Source: Lingula anatina (lineage: Eukaryota > Brachiopoda > Lingulata > Lingulida > Lingulidae). Taken from it: 41,053 nt of DNA. The stretch covers positions 29,163-70,215 of the forward strand of contig NW_019775708.1 of the NCBI RefSeq assembly GCF_001039355.2. Direction: 5' to 3'. Below the pieces are notes generated by a model. That model was not told where the DNA came from. It ran no database searches and worked only from the letters and a program-made list of their open reading frames with translations. Numbering within the stretch: the stretch's first letter is position 1; the number at the start of each line of letters is the position of its first letter. The position numbers were made by a program, and so were the translations under genes. Below, piece by piece: positions 1-12,294 of this stretch.

Positions 1-60
1 AGAGAGAGTGAAAAGGGACATGAAGTGAGAGAGAGAGAGAGGGGGAAGGGAAGGCACCGG
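1..60. repeat. GA-rich simple sequence
   Basis: Purine-rich, imperfect GA-dinucleotide sequence at the window edge, fading into unique sequence. No coding signal was seen. Confidence 0.7.
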
Positions 61-1091
61 TGGGTAATAAATGGAACCGTAATCATGAAAATATGTCTTT
101 GTCTCTGTTGTTCGCTGTAAGGCGAACGTTCAATATTACAAAATGCAATAAGCCCGAATTTAATTGCATTTTTCAGGAAAAAAACATGAGCCGATGGAGA
201 TAACTTTGTCAATTTAAACATTCGCTCAATGCCGAGAGAGATACTGTATTCATGTCATAAATGGAAGGTTAGGCAATAATGGAAAGTGATAATTTTAGTA
301 ACAGATATTTAGACTAAAACACCTCTTTGAGATAATGGAGATTGCAGAAGCGGTTAGCATATATGGAAACCGCATCTTTCGTCTTCAATTTGCAGAGCTA
401 AATTGCACAATCGTCCCTAACTGCATGATGCTAGAGACTCAGAAACAATTAACGTACAGGTCCCAGTATGATATCTTCACAATACATCAAAAACGAAAGA
501 TTATTGACGTCATGAAACCATTCTGTCTTTCTTAACAATTATTTTTGGAGAAAATATTTTTAGTATCACTTTAAGGACTGGTCGACAGGTCGTAATTTAT
601 CATGTGAACCACACGCGCCTCTTTTGATCACCATGTTGTTCACTTAGGTCTCGCGAGATTGCCTGAGAATATGAGGTCATTTCAACCGTAATCTCAAAGG
701 TCATTCTGATTACCCAACTTGAACCTGAGCAGTCCAACCTATTTGCTCAGTCAATCATTTTGGAGGCGTTTCGTTACAGCAAGATGAGAGACAAAAGATG
801 GGGCCACGTAACATATTATTGAGTGAATAGTTTTTACCGTGGGCATTTTAATCTAAGAACCTTGTGAAGAATATTAAAAAAAAATTAATTGGCTGTCCTA
901 GCTGTCCTCCAGGAACGCCACCAAAGCGTGTGGAATAGAAACCGGAAACTGTTCAAAAGACTCATATCTCGAAAAATTAATAAAATATATGAAATATAAA
1001 CGCATTTTCCAGGAACTTTTTCTTTGGAGAAAATAAAATCCGGATTCTTACTTTTTTACTTTTTCCTTACAGAGGAAAAATATGAAGAAAG

Positions 1092-1093
<2 letters not shown>

Positions 1094-1149
<56 letters not shown>
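1094..1149. repeat. (AT)n microsatellite
   Basis: About 28 uninterrupted AT dinucleotides. Likely length-polymorphic. Confidence 0.97.
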
Positions 1150-1152
<3 letters not shown>

Positions 1153-1279
1153 TTCATCTGCATGATCATTACATCATAGAGCGCTGTAGCACACCATAGA
1201 ACTGGTATTGTATATAAACCAATAGCTGTGAGGTCTTCTTTTGAAACAAATGTGCAATTATAATTCCTCCTATCTGCAG

Positions 1280-1306
1280 ATCCCACGATGCGTATTAAGA
1301 ATGTCT
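1280..1306 (+). repeat. 27-bp inverted repeat, left arm
   Basis: Perfect reverse complement of 2693-2719. The two arms lie 1.4 kb apart and bracket the first coding exon of the receptor. Similarity stops abruptly at both ends of the 27 bases. See findings. Confidence 0.9.
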
Positions 1307-2178
1307 AGACACAACAGTATCTGATATACATGTAGATTTTTTTTCAAAACTGATTTACCCAATCCCGAGGCCACCTGCAGTCGGAAACGCAATTCCATGA
1401 TTTGTATCCAGATGTTTGCTCTTTGAATTTCATCCGAACACGCTATCGTCTGCCCTGTTTTTCCCGCCCACTCGTCAACCCCCGTGGCCGAGGTTTCACC
1501 CCCCTGGCTCAGCGTAATGGATTTTACTCTCCGGAAAGCTAACTTTGTAGCTTTTTCATTTTCTTTATTGGTGTTTATAACCCGGTACGTTTACTTTCTT
1601 GGTAATTTCGTGTTATTATTCAATTTGTTAGAATCAATAAAAGTAGCAGTTGTTTTAATAATAAAGAAGTGGAGCTATATTGTATGTGCTCGTTTGATTT
1701 TTCTCCAATACCACAGACACAATGAGTGCTCACCGCCGAAGGATCATCTGCGCATCAGCCAATCGATAATTATTGTCAGGTGGCACGCGGGACTACAGCA
1801 CGCGCTCATCTCTCGATCGTCTGTCACTTCCACTTCCAGACCGCCTGCCTGTTTGGTTCAGTTTTCCGAGGAACGCTCATGGAATCAAAGCCAGCCAAGG
1901 CGAAGAACGGGTAAACTTAAGTACGCCGTGACATCAAAGCTCCGTGACTTGGCGACGCCGTGGACTTCTGCTTAGTTATTTACTCTTTAGTTGATAGGAA
2001 GTCGATTAGATGTGTTTGACCGACAGCTGAGCGTTAGTATCCCACTCAGGTGGACAAGACAACATGTCGTCGCATACTGTGGCCGTAAAGCACGGCAGGA
2101 ATGAGGTCGTAGTCTGACTGGGTTTATTGACTTTCGGTTCCATACCTCTCGGTACCTTGGCTGTGACACTGCAACGCC

Positions 2179-2581
2179 ATGCTCTTTAATACCTCCTTTA
2201 ACGGCTTGGTGGAGTTCGAAAACTGCACGAACGACACGGGACAGGAGACGGCCACCGCGTCCGCCACCAGCTGTTTCTACTTCACTAACTTTGTCAACAA
2301 TTCTTCAGGTAAAATTTCTGTGAACGGCACCGGTGACGTGGCCATTCCGCTGTATATATTTATCTGGGTTTCGATCCTCTTCGGAGTGATCTTTTTGGCG
2401 GGCGTACTCGGGAACATCTTTATAATAGCGGTTATATCTCAGGACAAAAATATGAGAAAGAGCACAGACTTGTTTATACTGAACCTCAGCGTCTCGGATC
2501 TCCTAGTCATGCTGGTCTGTATGCCGACGGCATTGGTGGAGTTTTACGCATACGAGGCATGGTATTTTGGAGACATTATGT
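2179..2581 (+). CDS. Class A peptide GPCR, exon 1 (N-terminus to TM3 start)
   Basis: Codes residues 1-134 plus the first base of codon 135 of a 614-residue rhodopsin-family receptor. The first Met opens an extracellular N-tail of about 55 residues without a signal peptide and with several N-glycosylation sequons (N4, N15, N18, N40, N41, N49). TM1 holds the conserved Gly-Asn (N79) and TM2 holds LSVSD with D107. The exon ends at MC, where C135 is the TM3 cysteine that bonds extracellular loop 2. The donor GTAAGT at 2582 splits this codon in phase 1, and joining to the acceptor at 14452 restores the usual MCKxxPF context. The style (MPTALVEF, W-x-FG-x-xMCK) resembles growth-hormone-secretagogue/TRH/neuromedin-U-type peptide receptors. 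The ligand cannot be told from sequence. Confidence 0.93.
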
Positions 2582-2692
2582 GTAAGTTCGTAATATCATT
2601 TTATTTATATGTCTTATATTTTTCTGGTGAAATATACTTGTTTTAAGTGAAACACACTGAGATTGAATTGAGGTTTGTATACAGCACGTATG

Positions 2693-2719
2693 AGACATTC
2701 TTAATACGCATCGTGGGAT
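2693..2719 (-). repeat. 27-bp inverted repeat, right arm
   Basis: Perfect reverse complement of 1280-1306. It lies 111 bases inside the receptor intron. Confidence 0.9.
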
Positions 2720-4180
2720 TGTGGATTGTGGACTCCGTCGGTTTCAGGACGGAAGAACACACATCCAGCATGCCGGCAATTATTGGTATTGTTTGTACAT
2801 AATCCGCAGAATTGATTTCACATGGGTCAGTTCACCGAAGTATCTTGTCCACTTTCATTTGCTAAATTTTGTAGAGCGATAGTTTACAAGTTATCAAAAT
2901 AATTCCCTGTCCTGAAAACCCGTGTAGGCCTATATCCTATTCGCACTTTGTGGAAGCGAAATGATAAATATTTTGTCGGAGCAATGTAATTCAAAAGCAG
3001 CAGGGTAAATCACAACTTTGCAAAGAAAACCTTTTAGGATTCCCAATCTTGCTGCGTTTGGCTGTGACATTATCTGTTGCAGCAGTAGTTCTAATCTTAC
3101 ATGCAACTTACAATTTCAAATCATTGGCGTCAAGTAGTAATAAACACGAACTATGCTGAAGTGAATTTTTTCCCAGTGGTGTCGAAGCTGTTAGGCACCT
3201 AAGATACATGAGATTATTGGTCTTCTTTTCTCTGAGACTATAATAATTTAATACATCGTGACGTGAATTTGTGGTAAACTGTTAAGAATACACATTTAAA
3301 AGGTGGTAATTTTACAATTGACTTCTGAATATTTCACAGTATACACAAGGACGTTGAGAGAATAGCTATGATGACGCCTACCGTAGATCATCATGAAAGT
3401 GAAAAACCAACAGTTTAATTGTACCACACGTGCTTTCCAATATATATATAGCCCACCCTCCTGTGGTCCACAATGCCAGGAAATGCGGATAAACCGCGTT
3501 TAGAAATACCGACTTCTAAAAATGCTGAGGTGGGGTTGACTTTTTATCCACAACTTAATGCGCCAGTGTGACGAGTCTGAGAGTCCGTGTAAAAGACAGT
3601 CCACCCTCCATTCAATTATACAGGCCTGTAACTGGGTCAAAATCTAGGACTGGCTTACCCGTGCACATTAATGGGAACCGGACCCTCTATCATGGGTGGG
3701 TGGGTGGGGGGGTGGAGGGTGGCATGGGGGGCTCTCTGTCACGTTGCCGCACCGCACTTGCTACCTCCATTAATTCTGCCTCCACCTTACTCCAATGTCC
3801 GCAAATGAAGCTTGATTTTTCTCTAAAAAAAATGAGACTTTGGACTACATGTATATGTGTATTTTGGATGACCCAAATTTGTCATTCCCTTAATTTGTGT
3901 GTTTTCGCCCCTGGAAAATTAAACTTTTAGACCACATGGATTGGGTACACAACAGGGTTTCAATGCAAGAAGAAGAAAATGGAAGGTACAAACTGTGCAT
4001 GCTCTCTATCAGAGATCAGTTAGGTAATGGCGATCCTTTCTCTTTTTTTCTTATTGGTCTTAAAATTCTCGCCGCACGGAAATTTATACAGCTTGTGAAT
4101 AGCTGGATGAAATAAATCAATGAATATCTAGTGAAAATAAAACTCTTCCTGTGACCATGGTTGGGATAGGCTGTACATGT

Positions 4181-4266
4181 TAATATAATATAATATAATA
4201 TAATATAATATAATATAATATAATATAATATAATATAATATAATATAATATAATATAATATAATAT
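4181..4266. repeat. (TAATA)n pentanucleotide array
   Basis: About 17 consecutive copies of TAATA, essentially perfect. Confidence 0.97.
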
Positions 4267-4460
4267 CTGTATTTTCAATCCCTTGGGACTACTAACGACG
4301 CCCCTCAGATTGTTGATACCTAACACGTACAAATGATATCAGCATTACAATGGATGTACCGATTACCAAAACACAGTAATATGCTTTTAATGTTGCTTGG
4401 ATTTTCCTAGATTTTAGTATGATCATATGGCCTACCCAAGGACTAAAAAAACATACCTCA

Positions 4461-4487
4461 TTTTTTTTTTTTTTTTTTTTTTTTTTT
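4461..4487. repeat. Poly-T tract
   Basis: 27 consecutive T. I see no retroposon body on either side. Confidence 0.95.
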
Positions 4488-5452
4488 GCAATTAGTCCGG
4501 GGTCAAACCATTTTTTCTTAGACTACATAAATAAATAACCAAAGAAAAACTAAGGTCCAAAATGAATAAGCAATTTCGACACTTTGCTGGTGAGGGCACA
4601 AGTCTTCATTGTGAATATATTTCCATTTTTTATGTGCTTGAACTGCAAAAGATTATAACTTCACCGTTAAAATGACCATTTTTGGATGATTTCCGTCTCT
4701 ACTGAAATGTGAGAGTTCTCCAAAGAGAGACCTGGTCTGCCCCTAGCAGCTGCTTTTGTAAACGAATTCACTGCCTCAATGCTTTTAAGCATTAAAATAC
4801 ACATCGGCCCTTTCTAAAATGTCAACATCAGAATTATACCAGTACTACTCCCGCCACTTCTAACACTTTTAAAGTACCCAAATGTTGCGAGGGCAGAGCT
4901 GGTGACAACGCCCCAGTAACTTGTGTCATTCATTTAAGCTGGCTGCACTCAGCGAGAGTCCCTACTGATATGGGTCAATCCACATAGATCGATAGTGTCT
5001 GTGGGAATGAGGTCTTAAATGTGAACTCAGTACATCAATACAAAGCATATTCAGACAGGAACTTAATAAGCTTCATTATCTTGAAAAATCTACCATATAG
5101 GCACAATCAATGTTAAAGGTGACTTAAATATGCAGCTTTGAACACACACACAGTTCACCTTAATTACAGGTATAATTACCCAAGTTTAGTATCATAACAG
5201 CACGTATTTGGAAAGTGAGATCCAATTGATTCATTTCCATTCACATATACTGTAGTACAATCTTAATGGACATAATTAATGGCATTTTCGTGGTCAGCTT
5301 AATGACTACCTGTAATATTGCCGTGTAGTTCGAGTGACGACGAAGATATGGGTTGCACAAGCAGAGATGCCAGGGAGATCACAGGAAATGTTACATATCT
5401 CGCTGATTGCCCAATGGCGTCAATTCGCGCGTGTTGCTGCGTTTCTGGTTAA

Positions 5453-5546
5453 CCAAAATCCGGCTTTTGAACGCACATCTCAACAGTTGATTATATATAC
5501 CAAAATCCGGCTTTTGAACGCACATCTCAGCAGTTGGTTTTATATA
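5453..5546 (+). repeat. Tandem duplication, 2 x 47 bp
   Basis: Units begin at 5453 and 5500, each starting CCAAAATCCGGC and ending in a TATATA run. They differ at about three positions. The second unit runs into a short TA microsatellite (about 5541-5560), suggesting replication slippage next to the TA tract. Confidence 0.9.
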
Positions 5547-6104
5547 TATATATATATATATTTATATTTGAAAAATTTGAAGAGTATCAGCTGGTTGGAA
5601 GTTTCAGAGAGCGACAAGCTTGCGTCACGCCAATCTAATATATAACACAAACCACATAGGATGGGAGAAAATGGACGTCTTAATCATGATTTCCATGCAA
5701 TGCCTGGAATCCGCTCAGCTTTGGTTTGTTTATAGGTCAGTCAAGCTGCTTTGAAATAAAGGTTTAATAAATATCATTACCCTAGATTTTACGGTAACCA
5801 TCGATCGACCCGAGGAGTTACACAGCTGTTCATTCAGTTGAACCTTTTAAGGAGAAACGCGCAAGAAATCGTTCAGCAGTGTACTCGAGGCTTGTCGTTA
5901 AGGTCAAGTTTTCATTTTATCTGAATATTGGAAAACAATTTGTACTTGTTTTACTAGTCCTTGTGTTTGCAAGCGTATTCCCTTAAAGGTTCTTGTCAAA
6001 AAGAATGTTTAGCTTTGGTTTCCTGTCATAATATTTCTTTATTTATAAATTAATTCATTTATTTTGTTTCTGTTCTATCTGCTTTGATTAACCGGGAAAG
6101 CTCT

Positions 6105-6288
6105 AAGGACCTGTTCAGCACCAGTTAATCAGCGGACTAAGTAGTCCGCGGATCAAATACAGCGCCACCTTCTTGAGAGCATATCGAGGTTTAATTGCGT
6201 GGGAGGAGGAACCCCATTGTCAAGTGCGCGCCATATTTGATCCGCGGACTAGTTAGTCCGAGGAACAAATGGTTCTGAACAGGACCTT
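6105..6288. mobile_element. Palindromic MITE-like element, family 4 (184 bp)
   Basis: Terminal inverted repeats begin AAGGACCTGTTCAG and end CTGAACAGGACCTT. The arms match over about 65 bp with a few mismatches. Each arm contains its own shorter palindrome (GGACTA-AG-TAGTCC and GGACTA-GT-TAGTCC). It has no coding capacity. A degenerate right half of the same family is at 32480-32543. A TA dinucleotide at each end would suit a TA target duplication, but this is not certain. Confidence 0.8.
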
Positions 6289-6987
6289 ATTCACGACTAT
6301 GCCTACAGAGACTAGTGAATGCATTACAACAGAGATAAGATCCAAGGGGCAAGCATGATGTAATGCAATAATTCCGGGGGCAACGCCAGATGTCACTTTA
6401 TGTGTATTACGTATTTGCCGTGGCATTTACGGCAATCGATTGAAAACCCAAAAGGCAACGCCAGTATGTTTCAGAAACACATCGCAAATATAATTTGCTT
6501 TAATGGTGGCAGCGCCGTTACTCCTTGAAGAATGAAGATGGGGGGGGGGATAGCTATGTCTGATTTCAGGTGTACGTGTATGTCTACTTTTATTATTGTA
6601 ATTATTGTGGTTAAGGAGGCTCTCTCATATTTCAGATTTCATATTTTTGCAATAGCGATTTTGATGAAAATTATAAGATAAAATCTTCTCACCATATGAG
6701 TAAAAAATATAAAAAAATTGGGGGTACTCCATGAATCGTTTTCCTGAATCGTTCAAAAACTGCACTCCTACAGAATACTACTAGTAGTTAATTGTATTTA
6801 CATTTCGTTCCGACCAAACGCTAAAGTGGATTTTTTCCTATTTTTGCGATAAAAGCCAGTTTTGACGGAGCTGCAGGAATGTGGGTACCTGCGGAGCAAA
6901 GTGTATTTAAATGTCATCCGTCCTACTGAGGTATTGTGTAATCTGAGTTTGCATTTGCCACCCCATGCTGTCTACGGCACCTTGCAA

Positions 6988-7026
6988 AATGTGAGTGATC
7001 AATAATTGCGTTTGATCACTCACATT
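6988..7026. repeat. Perfect 15-bp stem hairpin with 9-nt loop
   Basis: Arms 6988-7002 and 7012-7026 are exact reverse complements. The stem is too short for a typical animal pre-miRNA and the flanks do not extend it. Confidence 0.85.
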
Positions 7027-9906
7027 ATCCAATATTCTGTTCTTCCATACGTGGATCTCTGCATGATAGAGAAGAAGGGAAAATATGATAAACGTCAGTT
7101 TTATTCAGCCTTTTTTAAAAGTCGGGTGCATAAAGGATTTTTTAAGACAGAATCTCGCGCCGGATGCCAGTCACATACATATGTATCGTTAGGGCAGACC
7201 GTCGGCCCATTAAGATGAGATCTTAACCCCCAAGTGCGTCTGAGCGTTAATAATGGGGCGCAGCACTGCTTTGCGTCAAAGATGGACATGGAAGTAAGGT
7301 AGCAGGTTAAAGTCAACACTACCGCCACCTACGTTCATCTGAACCAGACTAAAATTACATGGTGTGTTTCCGGTGTGTCTTGATCTAATCAACCAAGTGA
7401 AATCATAGTTGGACATTAATTTCCCGAAGCATGTCTCGGTCGTTTTGAAGGTACCAGAAGCATATCTCTAGGGTACAGCCTATACACATATCATCGGTCA
7501 CCCGGGAGAGTACATGTAAGAGACTTTTCGCGCCGAGAACAACTGGAGACTTGTAGTGATATAATTGACGTCTTCTCATTTGAAGCAGGCAACGCGTAAC
7601 AGTTCTAACGACGACCTATACGATTCTATTCATACAAAAATCATCTCGTAGGGAAACAGCAGATTAACGTGATTTAGACTGATCAATGGTAGTCTTTACA
7701 AAAGGTTATTGATTGAGTGTTAAAAGGTTTTCAAGTAAAGCGCGCGGAATTTCGGGTGTTTGGTCGCATTTAACAACAGATAAAATAAAATCTAAAAAAT
7801 CTACATGTACATGCCAACGCAACACAGAAGCATGGGTAAAATATTCTGACGTGTTTGCCGTGAAAACGAAGCGTAAACTTGACGTTTGACGTCGGTAAGA
7901 ATTGAAAGCGATCCCGGTTTCCGTTTTTATTTTTTTTATTGGATATTCCGCGGCAATGATTGGCACCAAACTTAAAATGTTATCAGTTGGCTTGCATCTT
8001 ACCTTGGCGGGGTTATGATACTGTATCTAGTTAAAAAACATGACAGTCTGTGATTATACTTTAAAAAATAACGCTTTGGGGATGTCCCCTGATTTGGATC
8101 TCGACTGGCAATGCTTTGCATCGTTGATAAAATCAGAGCTAAATCTGGAAGAAACCAAGGAACTTGGGACTGTTTTCTTATCAGTGAACGTAACATGTCG
8201 AGCAAACACCAAACATCGGCATAACAAGGAGTCCCTAAGAGAAAGCTTGAGAACACCACTCAAAGTGTAAACGTACGGCCGCAGAGAGATAAGAACCGAA
8301 GTACATGTGGGAACCAAAGTACCTGTTAGAATTCTTAGCAGACCAAATTTAATTAGATCCTTTATCGGTCTGAAACAGTTTCCTGTCGCTAATTAAAAAA
8401 AGTAAAGCAGAAAGCGAGTAACGTTTCAAAGAAGCATTCGTACTTTAGATATCAAACAATATTGTTGTTTTTTTCTTTGGAGAACACAAGTAAAAATCGA
8501 GTTATCATCAATTCGTAACTGACGTCGTCTCATTAAAATCTTTATTTTATCTCGCACTCGAGTTTCTGTCACCAGAATTATAAAATTAATCAATAGAAAT
8601 TAGTATCTCAATCGTTGCGCCTAGACACATGTACAAAAAGCAATGGAAATCAAGAAGAAAATCAAAATTTAAAATAAAGAGGATGAGAAATGTCACAGAT
8701 CTCACTGAGGCAGACTCTTCGTGCTTGCCATCACGGACAAACTGTAAGTAATTTTTCTGAGGTGAACAAAAGAGACACGAAGGAAATCTCTATCTCATTA
8801 AAAAAAACGTGTATTTCTACAGTATTTCTCCATACACATCAGGTTCCATACAAAAATATAACAGCAGGAAATACAACAGCAGGAAAGATCGATGTTCAAT
8901 TTCCAATTCTTTTTAGTAATAAAAAACCTCAGTTCGAGGAAACGCAGTCAAAATATCGTCCGTTGCCAAATGATGACGTCAAGAGCAAAACACGGAGTCC
9001 GTCGGGGGAGCGTCTCACGACAGGTATCCAATTATGGGTCCCAGGTAGCAACCTGTTTGTGTTAAAATCCGAAACACAATTGGATTGTTCCGATATATCC
9101 TTAAATGGCAGAAACAATGCCAGCTGACGGCTGCCAAGATGAAAGTCCCTCGGAAACACTGAGTCAAAAAGATACAAGAAGAAAAAACAACCGGCATTAC
9201 ATCACATAACACTGATAAAAGGTAGAAATGGGGTTGCGAAGCCAGTCTAAATGCTTAAAAAGTAGGTAACTCCCTCCATTATATCTCAGAGGACGTGTTG
9301 TCTGTGATGCTGGTAGGGAAGTTGGGGTATCAAATTAGAAGGCTGACATATTACGGCGGGAAATTAGCTTCAGGTACTCTAGGTACCTGAATGTGAGACT
9401 TTCTATCTTCTGCCTCTGTTGGATTGGTTGTGTTGATGCTACCTAAACGATATGTGACACCAATGTAATCGCGTTCTTTTATTTTAAAAATCTAGATGGC
9501 ACATTCGGTTCGCCAGCACTCGCACCCATGCAAACACATGCACGTGTTTTCAAAACCACAGACACACATATGTACGCACGCGCTCGCGCACACGTTGGTA
9601 AAATCACGAGTAGATACCCAACATCATCGAAGAATATAGGCATTGAGACAGCTGTGCCGAATTTGACAGAAGTGAAGCGCTGTGTATGGCAGTCAGTGCT
9701 GAAGAAGCAATAGGCTTTGTTTTTGATTTTGTAAGGTATAATTCTGTCAAGGTAAAAGTTATAAAACTTACAGTTATAAGTTTGAAAAGTTATTTGTAAA
9801 AACATCTTCCAGAACATGTACTAGAACAATAAAAAAAAGACAATCAGTATTCCTTACGTAGAATAAAGATTGCCATGATTATGAAAGTAGCATAATCTGC
9901 AGCTTT

Positions 9907-9949
9907 CTGGGTCCCCACTGTAACACGTTTTGGGTCCCCACTGTAACAC
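9907..9949 (+). repeat. Short tandem repeat, 2 copies of TGGGTCCCCACTGTAACAC
   Basis: Two exact 19-bp copies separated by GTTT. Simple local duplication. Confidence 0.85.
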
Positions 9950-10896
9950 TTGCATAAGGCCTGGTGAAGTTGTGCCCGCCCCCTGGCGGTGAGTGATCAA
10001 AGCAGGTCATTTAAGATCGATCCATCTTATTAATAAGTTACACTAATCTGGACAGATTAGCAAATCCCTACAATGAAGTCGAAACTGTGGCCACATTAAA
10101 CGTGCCTGTTGTTTGTGTCATTTCCTCTGTCTGTTAACAAGGTTGCTTCATCCCGACATTGACGCGAGTTTATGAGTGTGCAAGTTTCCGATTATCTGTT
10201 CATTTGTCAACCGTTCAATATCCCCATTTAAGATTGCATGTACACGAACCCCCCGCCTGACGCGTATCAAGTGTCCGATCAATCTGTCAGTTCAGACAGC
10301 CACCACTTCACTTTCCCTTTGATTAGTTGTTCTTTGAAATGAAATCTAAGAAAACGACACTACAAATGAATTCCATTACGGCAAATAACCTGTTGTGCTT
10401 CTGAGGGAAAAACATGTTCTTGGCAAAGAATCACGGTACGCATATCGCATTAAGATTGAACACAGCATATGTCTGTCAATATTCCTTTGTTACGGCTGCC
10501 CCGATGGTTGCCGCGAGTTGTGGCTTTCTGTTCTATTCTCAAGTGGTAAAAATAAAGATCTGTCTACCGTACCATGCATGCTATTGAAGCTTTTTTTAGA
10601 GGGCACAGACATTTAATGTACTTTTAAGGAACATTTCCTGTACCTCGGGTGAGAAAATCAAATTGACCAAAATGACCAAGAACTGTATTTTGTTACCCGG
10701 GGCAAGTGCTAGCCTCTTTCTCTTTTCCACACCGACTACGAATTCCACGAACCACCAAGAAGTGATACATTTTAGAAATCGTGAGGAATCGTGGAATTTT
10801 ACACATTTTTGGTAGAAGAATTGTGCCTGCTTGGGCTTCACTTCCAAAATGGATGTTGAACGTAGCTATAGCACTGGCCCTAGAACTGTAAAAAGA

Positions 10897-11059
10897 ACAT
10901 CAACTGGTGATAAATACAAGACTGGTTCGAAACTTTTGTGTCGATTTCTCAAGAATTGCAAGAACTGACTAAGGCTCTGTTCTCACAACTTTTAGATCGA
11001 TCTATCACCGCGGGGAGTCTCACTAGATTACTGTCAGATAATCCCCCTTAAGTGTCCGT
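10897..11059 (+). repeat. 163-bp duplicated segment, copy A
   Basis: Matches 17281-17443 with a single mismatch (C versus G in the CCGNGGGG run). It spans about 75 bp of unique sequence plus the left half of a foldback element. Copy A keeps the complete element while copy B is cut off inside it, so A is likely the source. Confidence 0.95.
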
Positions 11060-11187
11060 CCCCGCCTACTACAAGCTTTAAGGGGTAATTAACTTTCGTG
11101 TCCGCCCGGCTGACAGCTATTTAGCGTGAACCCCCAGGGAGTTAGGTCGATCCAATGTAGGTCGATCTAATCTATGAGAATGGGGTG
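10972..11187. mobile_element. Palindromic MITE-like element, family 1, copy A
   Basis: Ends carry inverted TTAGATCGATCTA-type repeats, followed inward by a GGGGAGTCTCAC-type segment matched by GTGAACCCCCAGGGAGTTAG on the other arm. The loop contains GGGGTAATTAACT (11082-11094). It has no coding capacity. A second full copy lies at 19585-19796 and a half copy inside 17281-17443. Confidence 0.85.
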
Positions 11188-11572
11188 TAAGAGTAAACAA
11201 GAATCAGTTAATGGCCATAACTGCATAACAACATGGCAGCGGTACTATGCACATTTACCTCACTCTTGCCGTCAGTGCCTTGTTTGGCTGAACTTTGGGC
11301 CAATCACAAACCTTCAATTGGTTACCATGGTTACGTACAAGGACACGTGACATCTCATAGACCAGTGGTTGCCGCGGTTTAATTAAATCAAACTCCGTTA
11401 GATTGAAGAATGGCGCGGAAAACGTGTGTATAGAAGTTTGAGAAAAAAAGAGTAGCTAGCCCATGTAGACTAAGGGAGTTGGAAAGCATTTAAACGAGAC
11501 CTTAAGACTTAAATGAGACCTAAAGTAACTTCCCAGACCTTAGTGTGACCTTATGATCGACTTTATACTTTA

Positions 11573-12222
11573 TCGTTTCGTGATGTTTAAAATATTTGTC
11601 AGTGGATTTAGCTGAACTTCAAACATGAGAATATTTCATTTCTTAGGACGTCATTTCTTTTTTTTTCCAGTTAGTTTACTATTATTGTGTAGGTTGAATT
11701 ATGAAGTCCTCAATGGCGGTTACCGCTATGTTCAAATGTTTTCCAAGAAAAAATACATTAATTGATTGATCGGTAAATGATGCATTCTCCGCAGGCAAGT
11801 GCGTTACGCTTTGTTGTCGTTTTCCATCATCTTTCTGCCTAATACTGTCACGTAGCAAAACGCAGATGATCGACGTTCTACTGTATTGTAAGTCAAATAG
11901 TTTCGTGGCGTTTAACGTATGTGTCGAGGGATTTAGCTGAAATTTAGACGTGAGAACCTTTCATTACCTAGGACTTCATTTCTTATTTTCCTTTCCAGTT
12001 AGTTGGCTATTAGCTTGTAGTCGGAGCTATTAAGTCTTAATTCTATGTTCAAAGGTTGTTTTCCAAGAAAAAAGCATTAATTGAACTTTTCAATCTTCAT
12101 TTTTCTTTGTTGAGAGGCCCATAATAGTTCATTTTAAAGTGTCCGGAAAGTGATGCATTCTTCTTAGGCAAGTGCACATGCGTTACGCTTTGTTGTCGTT
12201 TTCTCATCGTCTTTCTTCCTAA
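11573..12222 (+). repeat. Diverged direct tandem duplication, 2 units of about 300 bp
   Basis: Unit 1 (about 11573-11850) and unit 2 (about 11901-12222) share in order: a TTTCGTG start, GGATTTAGCTGAA, AGGAC-TTCATTTCTT, CCAGTTAGTT, TTTTCCAAGAAAAAA, GTGATGCATTCT and GCGTTACGCTTTGTTGTCGTTTT. Unit 2 has an insertion of about 45 bases. Divergence is substantial, so the duplication is old. Confidence 0.85.
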
Positions 12223-12294
12223 TTGATCATCGATTTTTTTATCTGAAAAAAATAATTTCATTACCCTTTCCTCTTATTTGTTAAAATCCTCCAC

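Larger units (their letters stand above)
61..2178. other. Upstream region of the receptor gene, no gene recognised
   Basis: A/T-rich sequence with only short, unconvincing open frames. It contains an AT microsatellite and one arm of a 27-bp inverted repeat. From about 1700 onward the composition becomes more G+C-rich, which suits 5' untranslated sequence leading to the receptor start at 2179, but I see no clear core promoter. A 163-codon frame opening with GTG at 1484 matches no family I know and is not annotated. Confidence 0.5.

Noticed and set aside
1056-1286. Frame with Tyr-Ile repeats over the AT microsatellite
   Set aside because: Low-complexity translation of (AT)n.
1484-1975. 163-codon open frame upstream of the receptor
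   Set aside because: Starts at GTG, shows no family motif, and overlaps what is more likely the receptor's 5' flank or untranslated leader.
4181-4266. TAATA array as a CRISPR-like or centromeric repeat
   Set aside because: Short-period simple repeat without spacers, in animal DNA.
8690-9127. 145-codon ATG-initiated frame in the receptor intron
   Set aside because: No recognisable domain, signal peptide or promoter; frames of this length occur by chance in 12 kb of intron.
9990-10080. AAGATCGATCCATC segment as another family 1 foldback copy
   Set aside because: Only about 15 bases resemble the terminus and there is no matching arm.
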